From positions 5,704-69,703 of the forward strand of contig CAZROT010000010.1 in the NCBI GenBank assembly GCA_964601895.1: DNA of 64,000 nucleotides, given 5' to 3'. The notes beneath the pieces are model-generated. The model saw only the letters and a list, made by a program, of their open reading frames with translations. It was not told where the DNA came from and made no database searches. Shown piece by piece: positions 25,475 through 34,448 of the stretch (positions are counted from its first letter, which is position 1; each line of letters starts with the position of its first letter). The position numbers and the translations under genes were made by a program. The DNA comes from CAZROT01 sp964601895. GTDB lineage: Bacteria > Pseudomonadota > Gammaproteobacteria > Enterobacterales > Enterobacteriaceae.

Positions 25475-26851
25475 ATGATTGATGTTATAGCTAACCATCA
25501 TAAAACACGCGTGTCATCGTCTTTGCCAGATCTGACTAAAATAACTATCACAGAGCAGGTTATCGAGTCCAGCCTTCAGGCTGTTAGCGCCAGTTACCTT
25601 CCGTTTCCGTTACTGACAGGCGCGCAGACAGCAACAACAATGCACGCAGATGCAGCTAATGGTGCAATTTCTTCAGTGGATGCAGCAGACAGGCACAGCG
25701 CTGTTAGCCTTGAAAATCAGGCTGAATTGCCGGTGACAACACACGAATTCATTCTGCTTAATGTACTACCGCAGCCTGAGCAGCAGCCGAAAGTTATTGA
25801 TAATATTTTTGAAAAAGCTATACCAGAAGATATTATAACCAACGATCCTGATTCACCTTTACGGCTGAGTGGAATAGAAAAGCTGAATTCATATGAAATT
25901 AAGAAATTAGATAACTATTCAAGTTATATAAGACATTTTCTCCAGAGTGAAAAAGATTATTTTTCTACCTCACATTCAATAAAAAAAGCGCTTAATGAAG
26001 GAAGAGCAGTCATCAGAACATTATTACCAGATGCTAACGAATCGAATAATTCAATACGCACTAAACATAGTTATGGAGGAAATATAGGAATATCTCCTTT
26101 TTTAGCTAAAGGAAATTTAGAGAATCGTGATGCAAAAAGAAAAGCAGGTATTTTTCCTATATCAGGCAGGCTGATTACAGGCAATAACAGGATGTTCGTG
26201 CATAAATATCCAGACAGAATTGCTATTATTGTGCCTATTCCAAAACAGGATGACATGATTAAATTTCACGAGATGTGTGATTTCTTTAAAGTGAATAAAG
26301 ACAATAAAAGTGAAGAATTCAGGATATTTTATAATCTGTTAAAAGAAATGAAAGACACAACTACAAGGCCTGATATGTTAGCAGAAGATGATATGGCAAC
26401 AGTGTTAAGAAAAAATCAAAATAAAAGTAAGCTCAAAATTCAGCCTCTAAAAAATAACTTAACACGCCAGATTGCAAGGCGTAATGCAATTTATTATGAA
26501 AGCTTTTCAAAGCGTTTTGCGCCTGATTATAACTATAATCCAGATAAGCCACACGAAAGTAATTCAATGTGGAATAATGAAATGACTATAGATTTACGAT
26601 CAGGGTATCCAATTTGGATATGTTCCATAGATGGCAAAGAGAAAATAAGAGATAATTATCTTAAAAAAATAATAAATAATTTTCCAGATATAAAATTTTT
26701 TAAAGGCAATATAACAACTGCACAGATGTTTGATGAAATTAATAACGATCCTGAGGCGAGAATTCTTTCTGACATAGATATTATTACTGAGGAAGAGAGC
26801 TATGAAAAAGTTTTTAAATCGGGTAAACCGATCGTAACACAGGCTTATTGA
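25475..26851 (+). CDS. Hypothetical protein, candidate effector (orphan)
   Basis: I do not recognise this 458-residue protein. The first 120 residues are Ser/Thr/Ala rich and probably disordered. The rest is rich in Lys, Asn and Ile and the DNA is clearly more AT-rich than ppc downstream. A distinct middle section (about 180-260) includes KHSYGGNIGISPFLAKGN and RMFVHKYPDRIAIIVPIP, which suggest a folded domain. There is no signal peptide or membrane segment. It sits between two copies of the ppc leader and so seems to have arrived by insertion or recombination. The N-terminal composition fits a secreted effector, but this is inference. Confidence 0.6.
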   Translation: MIDVIANHHKTRVSSSLPDLTKITITEQVIESSLQAVSASYLPFPLLTGAQTATTMHADAANGAISSVDAADRHSAVSLENQAELPVTTHEFILLNVLPQPEQQPKVIDNIFEKAIPEDIITNDPDSPLRLSGIEKLNSYEIKKLDNYSSYIRHFLQSEKDYFSTSHSIKKALNEGRAVIRTLLPDANESNNSIRTKHSYGGNIGISPFLAKGNLENRDAKRKAGIFPISGRLITGNNRMFVHKYPDRIAIIVPIPKQDDMIKFHEMCDFFKVNKDNKSEEFRIFYNLLKEMKDTTTRPDMLAEDDMATVLRKNQNKSKLKIQPLKNNLTRQIARRNAIYYESFSKRFAPDYNYNPDKPHESNSMWNNEMTIDLRSGYPIWICSIDGKEKIRDNYLKKIINNFPDIKFFKGNITTAQMFDEINNDPEARILSDIDIITEEESYEKVFKSGKPIVTQAY

Positions 26852-26880
26852 GATCAGCGGTTTTTAACGTCTGTTCTGTG

Positions 26881-26990
26881 CAAAGTCCTGCCATACCCTG
26901 TAGAGTTAAAGGGGGTCTGTAAAAATTTAAGCGATGCCTAATCAGGCAGGAAATCATGAACGAACACTATCATGCCATGCGCCACACCGT
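26881..26990 (+). repeat. ppc promoter and first codons (copy B, functional)
   Basis: This is the second copy of the 110-base direct repeat, here continuing into the intact ppc gene. It carries AGGCAGGAAATC before the ATG at 26956. It is the reference copy for the truncated one at 25141-25250. Confidence 0.85.
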
Positions 26991-29586
26991 CAGTATGCTC
27001 GGCACACTACTCGGAGAGACTATCGAGCAGGCGCTGGGACAGGATATTCTCGTTCAGGTAGAAACCATTCGTCAGTTGTCCAAATCTTCACGGGCGGGGA
27101 ATAAGGCGGATCGCCAGCAGCTGCTTTCCATGCTGCAGAATCTTTCCAATGACGAGCTGTTACCGGTTGCGCGTGCGTTCAGCCAGTTTCTTAACCTGAC
27201 CAACACCGCGGAGCAGTATCACAGTATTTATGGCGAAGCTGCCAGCCATCCAGAGGGGCTGGTCCAGTTGTTTCAACGCCTGAAAGAAAAACAGGTCAGT
27301 GACCATGCGCTGCGCGCTGCCATAGAAGAATTATCCATTGAACTGGTGCTGACTGCGCATCCCACTGAGATTACCCGTCGTACCCTTATCCATAAGCTGG
27401 TTGAAGTGAACACCTGCCTGAATCAGCTGGATAACAAGGATCTGCGCGACGATAAGTACCATCACATCATGCAACGTCTGCGTCAGCTGATTGCCCAGTC
27501 ATGGCATACCGATGAAATCCGCAGACAACGCCCGACACCCATTGAGGAAGCAAAATGGGGTTTTGCGGTGATTGAAAACAGCCTGTGGGATGCCGTACCG
27601 ATATTTTTGCGCGAATTTAATGCCCAGCTCGAAAAGGCGCTAAATTTCAGCCTGCCACCCGAGGTGGTACCTGTGCGTTTTATCTCCTGGATGGGGGGTG
27701 ACAGGGATGGTAATCCTAACGTGACAGCGGCGGTCACGCAGCATGCCCTGCTGCTGAGTCGCTGGAAAGCCTGTGATCTGTTCCTGCGTGATATCCAGGT
27801 GTTGATTTCTGAGCTCTCGATGTCGCAATGTACGCCTGAGTTACGCGCACTGGCGGGTGATGAGGATAGCGCTGAGCCTTATCGTCAGGTACTCAAACAG
27901 CTGCGTATGCAGCTTACCAATACCCAGGGTTACTTAAAAACCCTGATAAAAAATGAGCATGCGCTGCCACCACAGGATCTGCTGCTCGCTGATGAACAAC
28001 TCTGGCAGCCGCTTTATGCTTGCTGGCAATCCTTAAAAGCCTGTGGTATGGGCATCATTGCCGACGGCGCGTTGCTGGATACTCTTTATCGCATCCGCTG
28101 TTTTGGTGTACCTCTGGTACGCCTTGATATTCGCCAGGAAAGTACACGCCATACGCGTGCACTGGCTGAGCTTATCCAGTATCTGGGCCTTGGTGACTAT
28201 GACAGCTGGCCTGAAGCAGAAAAACAGCTATTTCTGCTGCGGGAACTGAATGCCCGTCGTCCGTTGTTACCTCCGCAGTGGGATTGTACCGCGGATACGC
28301 TGGAAGTTATCGACACCTGCCGGGTAATTGCTGCAGCGCCACCGCAGTCCATTGCGGCTTATGTTATCTCAATGGCAAAAGTTCCCTCAGATGTGCTGGC
28401 GGTTCATTTACTGCTAAAGGCTGCAGGTTGTCCGTTGACGTTGCCTGTGGTTCCGTTGTTTGAAACGCTGGATGATCTGAATAACGCCAGTACAGTGATG
28501 ACGCAATTGTTTACTCTTGATGGCTACCGTGAGCTGATTCAGGGCAGGCAGATGGTGATGATTGGTTATTCTGATTCTGCTAAAGATGCCGGTGTTATGG
28601 CGGCTTCATGGGCACAGTACCGCGCACAGGAGGCGTTAATCAAAACCTGTGAGCAGATGGGTATCAGGCTGACCCTGTTTCATGGTCGTGGTGGCTCTAT
28701 TGGTCGCGGCGGTGCACCAGCGCATGCTGCATTACTTTCTCAGCCGCCGGGCAGCCTGAAAGGGGGATTCCGGGTGACGGAGCAGGGTGAGATGATTCGC
28801 TTTAAATTCGGCTTGCCTGAAGTCAGCGTTAACAGCCTGATGCTTTATGCCGGTGCCGTACTGGAAGCAAATCTGTTACCTCCACCGGAACCGAAAAAAG
28901 CATGGTGTGAACTTATGGACATGATCTCAGCGGCTTCGTGCAAAATGTATCGCCGTTATGTTCGTGAACACCCTGATTTTATTCCCTATTTTCGTTCTGC
29001 TACCCCACAGCAGGAGCTGGCAAAACTGCCATTAGGCTCGCGTCCGGCAAAACGTCAGGCTAACGGTGGGGTGGAAAGTCTGCGTGCCATTCCCTGGATT
29101 TTTTCCTGGACACAGAATCGCCTGATGTTACCCGCCTGGCTGGGTGCTGGCCATGGTCTGCATGAGGCCATTAATGCAGGAAAACAGCAGCAGCTTGTGG
29201 CAATGTGTCGTGACTGGCCATTTTTTGCTACGCGTATCGCTATGCTGGAAATGGTTTTTGCCAAGGCAGACATGTGGCTTGCTGAATATTACGATCAGCG
29301 TCTGGTGGAAGAAAAGCTCTGGCCGCTCGGTCAGGAGCTGCGTAATCAACTGGCTGCTGATATCCGTGTTGTATTGAATATTGCCCATGGTGATCAGCTG
29401 ATGGCAGATTTGCCATGGATTGCTGAATCTATCCAGTTGCGTAATATTTACACTGATCCATTGAATGTGTTGCAGGCAGAATTATTATGGCGCTCACGTC
29501 AGCAGGACCATCTGGCTCCAGAGGTGGAGCAGGCACTCATGGTGACCATTGCCGGCATTGCTGCCGGGATGCGCAATACCGGATAA
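26956..29586 (+). CDS. ppc: Phosphoenolpyruvate carboxylase
   Basis: The 876-residue protein is a full-length bacterial PEP carboxylase, close to the usual 883. It makes oxaloacetate from phosphoenolpyruvate and bicarbonate, replenishing the TCA cycle and supplying aspartate. Signatures include LVLTAHPTEITRRT with the catalytic His, SWMGGDRDGNPNVT, GYSDSAKDAG, FHGRGGSIGRGG and the C-terminal ending IAGIAAGMRNTG. It is flanked upstream by the duplicated leader and downstream by a DUF1640 gene on the other strand. In E. coli argE lies next to it; that neighbour is not present here. Confidence 0.98.
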   Translation: MNEHYHAMRHTVSMLGTLLGETIEQALGQDILVQVETIRQLSKSSRAGNKADRQQLLSMLQNLSNDELLPVARAFSQFLNLTNTAEQYHSIYGEAASHPEGLVQLFQRLKEKQVSDHALRAAIEELSIELVLTAHPTEITRRTLIHKLVEVNTCLNQLDNKDLRDDKYHHIMQRLRQLIAQSWHTDEIRRQRPTPIEEAKWGFAVIENSLWDAVPIFLREFNAQLEKALNFSLPPEVVPVRFISWMGGDRDGNPNVTAAVTQHALLLSRWKACDLFLRDIQVLISELSMSQCTPELRALAGDEDSAEPYRQVLKQLRMQLTNTQGYLKTLIKNEHALPPQDLLLADEQLWQPLYACWQSLKACGMGIIADGALLDTLYRIRCFGVPLVRLDIRQESTRHTRALAELIQYLGLGDYDSWPEAEKQLFLLRELNARRPLLPPQWDCTADTLEVIDTCRVIAAAPPQSIAAYVISMAKVPSDVLAVHLLLKAAGCPLTLPVVPLFETLDDLNNASTVMTQLFTLDGYRELIQGRQMVMIGYSDSAKDAGVMAASWAQYRAQEALIKTCEQMGIRLTLFHGRGGSIGRGGAPAHAALLSQPPGSLKGGFRVTEQGEMIRFKFGLPEVSVNSLMLYAGAVLEANLLPPPEPKKAWCELMDMISAASCKMYRRYVREHPDFIPYFRSATPQQELAKLPLGSRPAKRQANGGVESLRAIPWIFSWTQNRLMLPAWLGAGHGLHEAINAGKQQQLVAMCRDWPFFATRIAMLEMVFAKADMWLAEYYDQRLVEEKLWPLGQELRNQLAADIRVVLNIAHGDQLMADLPWIAESIQLRNIYTDPLNVLQAELLWRSRQQDHLAPEVEQALMVTIAGIAAGMRNTG

Positions 29587-29693
29587 AACGCACTGATTTC
29601 TGTGCCATGGCGTTTTGTTATAAAAATGTGTCGGGCGGGCACCAGGAGATTATCTCAGGCACTGACAGGTAACCCTGAACAGGAAGGTGAATT

Positions 29694-30338
29694 TCAGGCC
29701 CCCATCAGCCGGACAATCTGCTCCTTGAAGATAAGACCGAGGGCGGCTGCAACAATAAACCATTGCAATCGTTCAAATTTTATTTCCAGTCTGTCAAAAC
29801 GCCTGTCGATTTGTTCAAATTTTTTATCAATCTGTATAAATTTTTCATCAATCTGTTCAAAGCGCCAGGTTATCTCTTTGCGTAGATCGGTTATCTCAGC
29901 AGATAGATCTTTGCGTACACTGACAGTTTCAGCAGACAGGTCTTTACGTGAACAGGCGATTTCAGCAGACAGGTCCTTGTGTACATTGGCGATTTCAGCA
30001 TCTGTTTTTTCAAAACGTTCTGCCATCTCTTTACGCACGCCAGTTATCTCAGCAGACAGGTCCTTGTGTACACTGGCGATTTCAGCATCTGTTTTTTCGA
30101 AACGTTCTGTCATCTCTTTACGTACGCCAGTTATCTCAGCAGACAGGTCCTTGCGTACACTGGCGATTTCAGCAGACAGGTTTTTGTGTCCATCATTAAG
30201 GTCACGTGCTGTCGCGACATCCACTGCTTCATGAGATGCACGTACTTCGTCAGAGAATGCTTCTGCCTGCTGGGGCGGTATACCGGCCTGCTGCAGGGTT
30301 TTAACGAATTTCAGTGTATCAAAGGCAGGTTGTGCCAT
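29694..30338 (-). CDS. DUF1640-family coiled-coil membrane protein 2
   Basis: The ends match the protein at 17200: MAQPAFDTLKFVKTLQQAGI at the start, and LQWFIVAAALGLIFKEQIVR as the C-terminal membrane anchor. The middle differs. It has a longer unit repeated about twice, containing KDLSAEITGVRKEM and ERFEKTDAEIA, followed by shorter 11-residue units. I place the start at 30338, matching the paralogue and preceded by AGGG; the frame extends nine codons upstream. It probably forms a membrane-anchored coiled coil of unknown role. It occupies the place where the C-terminal half of the metL gene would be expected. Confidence 0.75.
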   Translation of the reverse strand: MAQPAFDTLKFVKTLQQAGIPPQQAEAFSDEVRASHEAVDVATARDLNDGHKNLSAEIASVRKDLSAEITGVRKEMTERFEKTDAEIASVHKDLSAEITGVRKEMAERFEKTDAEIANVHKDLSAEIACSRKDLSAETVSVRKDLSAEITDLRKEITWRFEQIDEKFIQIDKKFEQIDRRFDRLEIKFERLQWFIVAAALGLIFKEQIVRLMGA

Positions 30339-30490
30339 TGCTTTTTTCCCTGGTCGTTGAACCAAAATGAAGTTGATGAACGTCTGTACTCTTACGATGA
30401 TACCTGAATTTTACAACCTGACAGTGCAAAATGTGTGACACCAGGTTATCGGTAGATATCCTGTCTTCTCCAGCCTGGCCGGCCAGACTG

Positions 30491-31888
30491 TCAGCCGACA
30501 CAGTGCCTTGCAGTGCGCGCCGCAAATAACGTCTGATGCAGCCCCTGGACGAGATCTGTTATTGTGTCCGTACGTAACACGGCTATCAGACTGAGGCCAT
30601 TTTGCGCATGGCAGATGAATTCCACTGCCTGGTCATGCAGATGCTGATGGAAATGATCGCAGTGTAGTCTGTTTGCACACACTCCTGATCCCACCAGTGC
30701 CAGCATTGCCAGATCGTCATGCAGGGACAGGCTGTCTTCAGGTAGTGCCATTGCTTGCAGTATATCCCATGCACTGTTAACCACTTCAGCGGTATAGCAT
30801 AGCTGCATCAGACGACGGTCAGCATGAATACCGACTGCTAATGGTTTGAGCTGCGTACTTTCCAGAAACTGCTCCAGTGTATTATACCGTAGTGAAAAAT
30901 CAGCATCTCTGGCGATACGCAGTTCAATCATACAGACATTCTCATGCCCGGTGACTATCCTTGCACCACTGCCTGATGTCCGCAGCCGTTCAATGCGGGT
31001 AGATCCCTGCTCTGGTTGATAGCTGCAACGTAACTGCAGGTCGATGTTACTGGCGGCAACGGGCTGCAAGGTTCTGCTGTGTAGTACCGGCGCGGATAGT
31101 CTTGCCAGCTCACTGGCTTCATCCAGACGCAGTTCCGGCAACAGAAAAGCGTCTTTTACCTTGCGCGGATCTGCGCTGTAAACACCGGCGACATCGCTCC
31201 AGAGTGTTACCCGTTGTGCATCGGCCAGTACCCCAATCTGAGTGGCAGAATAATCACTCCCATTACGTCCCAGCAGCACGGTTTCTCCGGCATCATTAGC
31301 GGCAATAAATCCGGTTACTACGACACGCCGGTGACTCTGCGTTGCCATCAGTTTTTGTAACAGCGGGCGTGAACTTACAGCGTCAATCTGCGGCTGAGCA
31401 GTACGCTCAACCCGTAAAAAATGCCGTGCATCCAGCCAGTCGGCAGCAATATCCATGCTGTTTAACAACGCAGCCATTAAGCGTGCTGACCATATTTCCC
31501 CATGTCCCACCACTTCAGCATAGGCAGTTTCATTGATGCTGCCCTGCAGCACTACACAAAGCTGTTCCAGCTCCTGCAGCAGGTGAGTAGCAGGTAACTG
31601 TGCCAATTCAGGGGGCAATAAATCATAAATCAGTTGATGTTGATAATGATACAGGCGTTGTTTTACCTGATGCGCTGCAGCACTGTCTGTCTGACTGAGG
31701 GTCAACCAGTGAATCAATTGATTGGTGGTATTTCCTGCCGCCGACACCACCATGATGTCTCCAGGCTGGCTGTGATTCACCATAATGTCTGCTGCCTGCC
31801 GCCAGGCTTTTACATCGGCAAGACTGCTACCGCCAAATTTATGCAGTTGCCGGCCGCGTACTATTTCTGCGGCTTTTAGTCCGTTCAT
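30491..31888 (-). CDS. metL: Aspartokinase II, MetL lacking the homoserine dehydrogenase domain
   Basis: The sequence follows MetL from its N-terminus (RGRQLHKFGGSSLADVKAW) through the kinase domain (VVTGFIAANDAGETVLLGRNGSDYS is spread over about 195-215) and the regulatory ACT-like region, ending in LVQGLHQTLFAARTARHCVG. In E. coli MetL this is where the homoserine dehydrogenase domain begins, and that entire half of some 350 residues is absent. The remaining 465 residues should still phosphorylate aspartate, feeding diaminopimelate and lysine synthesis, but would not make homoserine for methionine and threonine. The retained domain shows no internal damage, suggesting selection for the kinase alone. 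No dehydrogenase remnant is seen in 30339-30490. Confidence 0.9.
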   Translation of the reverse strand: MNGLKAAEIVRGRQLHKFGGSSLADVKAWRQAADIMVNHSQPGDIMVVSAAGNTTNQLIHWLTLSQTDSAAAHQVKQRLYHYQHQLIYDLLPPELAQLPATHLLQELEQLCVVLQGSINETAYAEVVGHGEIWSARLMAALLNSMDIAADWLDARHFLRVERTAQPQIDAVSSRPLLQKLMATQSHRRVVVTGFIAANDAGETVLLGRNGSDYSATQIGVLADAQRVTLWSDVAGVYSADPRKVKDAFLLPELRLDEASELARLSAPVLHSRTLQPVAASNIDLQLRCSYQPEQGSTRIERLRTSGSGARIVTGHENVCMIELRIARDADFSLRYNTLEQFLESTQLKPLAVGIHADRRLMQLCYTAEVVNSAWDILQAMALPEDSLSLHDDLAMLALVGSGVCANRLHCDHFHQHLHDQAVEFICHAQNGLSLIAVLRTDTITDLVQGLHQTLFAARTARHCVG

Positions 31889-32023
31889 TGTTATCTTATT
31901 AACCTCATCGGCAAAGTATTGTCAGCCGGTAGTCACAGCGCCGTAGTGTTATGCGCTCAACTACATCTATTCATCAGACTTATTGCGACACTCTACTGCA
32001 GTATGCCGGCAACAACCAAACGG

Positions 32024-33235
32024 TCAGGTTAACCATGAAGGTAAATCATTCAACCCCATGGCCTGGTGCAGTATTCTGGATTTGAGACCAGGCAGGCGGT
32101 CAGTCAGCACCAGCCCAAGACTACGCAGGCCTGTTTTCAGCGGATGATAACCGCGAAATAACTCCCGAAAGCCCTGCATTCCTCCCAGCATCAGTGCTGC
32201 ACGCTGTTTACGTCGACGTTCAAAGCGACGCAGATAGAGATATTGACCGATATCCCTGCCATGCTGTTGCAGATAGTGTAGCGTGCTTAGCAGTTCAGCA
32301 ACATCCATAAATCCAAGATTCAGGCCTTGACCCGCCAGAGGATGCACGGTATGTGCAGCATCACCCACCAATGCCAGGCGATGAGCAGCAAAACTACGGG
32401 CATAGCGGGCGACCAGTGGAAAAGTCTGTCGCTCACTTTCCACATAACAGAGTCCATGGCGCATATCGGCGCTGATAGCCAGCTGGTGATTAAACTGGTC
32501 ATCCGGTAGTTGCGCAAGGCGCAGGGCTTCCTGTGGCGGTAATGACCAGACAATAGAGCACAAATGTGCCTGATTAAAGGGTAAAAATGCCAGGATGCCG
32601 TCATGATAAAAAACCTGGCGCGCCATCCCATCGTGGGGCTTTTCAGTGCGCACCGTGGCCACCAGTGCATGCTGCTCATAATCCCAGAAGGTTAATGGAA
32701 TATCTGCATGTTGTCGTAACCAGGAATCTGCACCATCGGCACCCACCACCAGGCGTGCACTGAGCAGGCGCTCATCGTTTAAGGTAATAAAAGCCGCATT
32801 TTCACCGATAGCCAGATGTTTCAGTTTCGCTGGTGCCAGTAGTGTTACGTTTGTCAGATTTGCTGCCTGCCGCCACAGGGCCTGATGAATGACCTTATTT
32901 TCCACCAGGCATCCAAGGTGGCTGAAGCCGTAGTCTTCGGCAACAAAGGTGATACGGCCAAAGCTATCGCGGTCGCATACTTCCATTGCCTGCCAGGTAC
33001 TGACACGTACGTCACGAATAGCCTCCCAGACACCAAGATGCTGTAACAAACGTTCACTGGCGGCATTAATGGCAGAAACCCGTAATGAAAACGGACTGTC
33101 GCAGGCAGGCGCAGACGCAATCTCGACAGGCTGTTGCTCGACAACCGCAATTTTTAGCCCGCAGCCTTTAAGTCCACAGGCCAGCGCCAGCCCCACCATA
33201 CCGCCGCCGACAATGACTACATCAAATGATTGCAT
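32024..33235 (-). CDS. ubiI: Ubiquinone biosynthesis FAD-dependent hydroxylase UbiI
   Basis: The 403-residue flavoprotein has the N-terminal dinucleotide motif VIVGGGMVGLALA, the mid DG motif (VVGADGADSWLR) and the second FAD motif GDAAHTVHPLAGQGLNLG. UbiI (VisC) hydroxylates C5 of the 2-octaprenylphenol ring in aerobic ubiquinone synthesis. It is the third gene of the pepP-ubiH-ubiI unit, 22 bases after ubiH. In E. coli the gcvTHP operon follows; here metL lies beyond on the same strand, so the region is rearranged. Confidence 0.92.
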   Translation of the reverse strand: MQSFDVVIVGGGMVGLALACGLKGCGLKIAVVEQQPVEIASAPACDSPFSLRVSAINAASERLLQHLGVWEAIRDVRVSTWQAMEVCDRDSFGRITFVAEDYGFSHLGCLVENKVIHQALWRQAANLTNVTLLAPAKLKHLAIGENAAFITLNDERLLSARLVVGADGADSWLRQHADIPLTFWDYEQHALVATVRTEKPHDGMARQVFYHDGILAFLPFNQAHLCSIVWSLPPQEALRLAQLPDDQFNHQLAISADMRHGLCYVESERQTFPLVARYARSFAAHRLALVGDAAHTVHPLAGQGLNLGFMDVAELLSTLHYLQQHGRDIGQYLYLRRFERRRKQRAALMLGGMQGFRELFRGYHPLKTGLRSLGLVLTDRLPGLKSRILHQAMGLNDLPSWLT

Positions 33236-33257
33236 ACTGCAGACACCTCTTTATGTT

Positions 33258-34448
33258 TCATGGCCGTGATTTACCGCTGACCCATCCAAGTGTGCGCCGC
33301 GCAAGCAGGTAGCGCATAACCGGTAAATGCTCCATCAGCATTAGCGCAATATTCCTTCCTGCCACCAGTGGCTGATAATTACTGGTAAATAAATCAATCA
33401 GTCCATCAGTGATACTGAGGGTCATTGCCTGATCGTGACGGCGGCGTGTCTGATAACGATCAAGTACTGACCATGAACCTGAATCTGTACCTGCCTGTGC
33501 TGCTTTTGTCAGTATTTCAGCGAGGGCGACGCTATCTCTTAGCGCGAGGTTGAATCCCTGACCGGCTATCGGATGTAGTGTCTGGGCCGCATTACCGACC
33601 AGTGCCAGACGATGGCTGATATGTGTTGATGCCCGAAATGAGCGTAATGGGTAACTGTGACGCCTGCCTGCCTGTACTATTCTGCCAAGGCGCCAGCCAA
33701 ATGCCTGCTGCAATTGCTGTAAAAAATTGCGGTCATCCCAGGAAATGACTGTCTGATGGTCTGCCTGTCTGTGGCACCACACCAGGAAGCTGCTTCCCTG
33801 AGGACCTGGCAGCAGCGCCAGTGGACCTGTGTCGGTAAAGCGTTCGAAGGCACATCCTGCAGGATTTTTTTCAGTCATCAGTTGTGCGGTCACCGCAATC
33901 TGCTGATAATCACGCTGTTCACCACGTATATTACAGGCACTGGCCAGGAATGAAGAGGAGCCGTCGGCAGCAATTAACAGCTCACTTTCCAGTTGTTCAC
34001 CTGAATCAAGCTGCACGGTGACATGTTGCTGACTGCGTGTCATACCTGTTACCCGTGCAGGGCAGCATAGACGCACCCCTGCTGCCTTCTTCAGCAGCGC
34101 AAATAACTGCTGTCTGGCATCATGCAGTTCGATGACATAACCCAGTGCGGCAATAGCGTAATCCTGTGCATGTAAATTGACACAGCCAGGATAGCCACGA
34201 TCCGTGACCTGTATGTGCGTTATCGGCGTTGTCTGGTCTGCCAGCGCAGGCCATATGCCGGTACGTATGAGTTGCTGGCAGGTGCCCTGTGACAGTGCGA
34301 TAGCACGGGAGTCAACATGCGCATCAGATTGCGTGTCGGGCAGGGCCGTTTCAATGAGTGTAACGGGTATCCTGCCCCGGGCCAGTGAAGAGATAATCAG
34401 CGCCAGTGTGGCACCTGTCAGTCCTCCTCCTGCAATAATCACGCTCAT
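33258..34448 (-). CDS. ubiH: 2-octaprenyl-6-methoxyphenol hydroxylase UbiH
   Basis: A 396-residue paralogue of UbiI with SVIIAGGGLTGATLAL at the N-terminus, LIAADGSSSFLA in the middle and GNAAQTLHPIAGQGFNLAL for FAD binding. UbiH hydroxylates C1 of the ring in ubiquinone synthesis as part of the Ubi complex. Its start overlaps the pepP stop by four bases (ATGA), showing tight coupling. Confidence 0.93.
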   Translation of the reverse strand: MSVIIAGGGLTGATLALIISSLARGRIPVTLIETALPDTQSDAHVDSRAIALSQGTCQQLIRTGIWPALADQTTPITHIQVTDRGYPGCVNLHAQDYAIAALGYVIELHDARQQLFALLKKAAGVRLCCPARVTGMTRSQQHVTVQLDSGEQLESELLIAADGSSSFLASACNIRGEQRDYQQIAVTAQLMTEKNPAGCAFERFTDTGPLALLPGPQGSSFLVWCHRQADHQTVISWDDRNFLQQLQQAFGWRLGRIVQAGRRHSYPLRSFRASTHISHRLALVGNAAQTLHPIAGQGFNLALRDSVALAEILTKAAQAGTDSGSWSVLDRYQTRRRHDQAMTLSITDGLIDLFTSNYQPLVAGRNIALMLMEHLPVMRYLLARRTLGWVSGKSRP

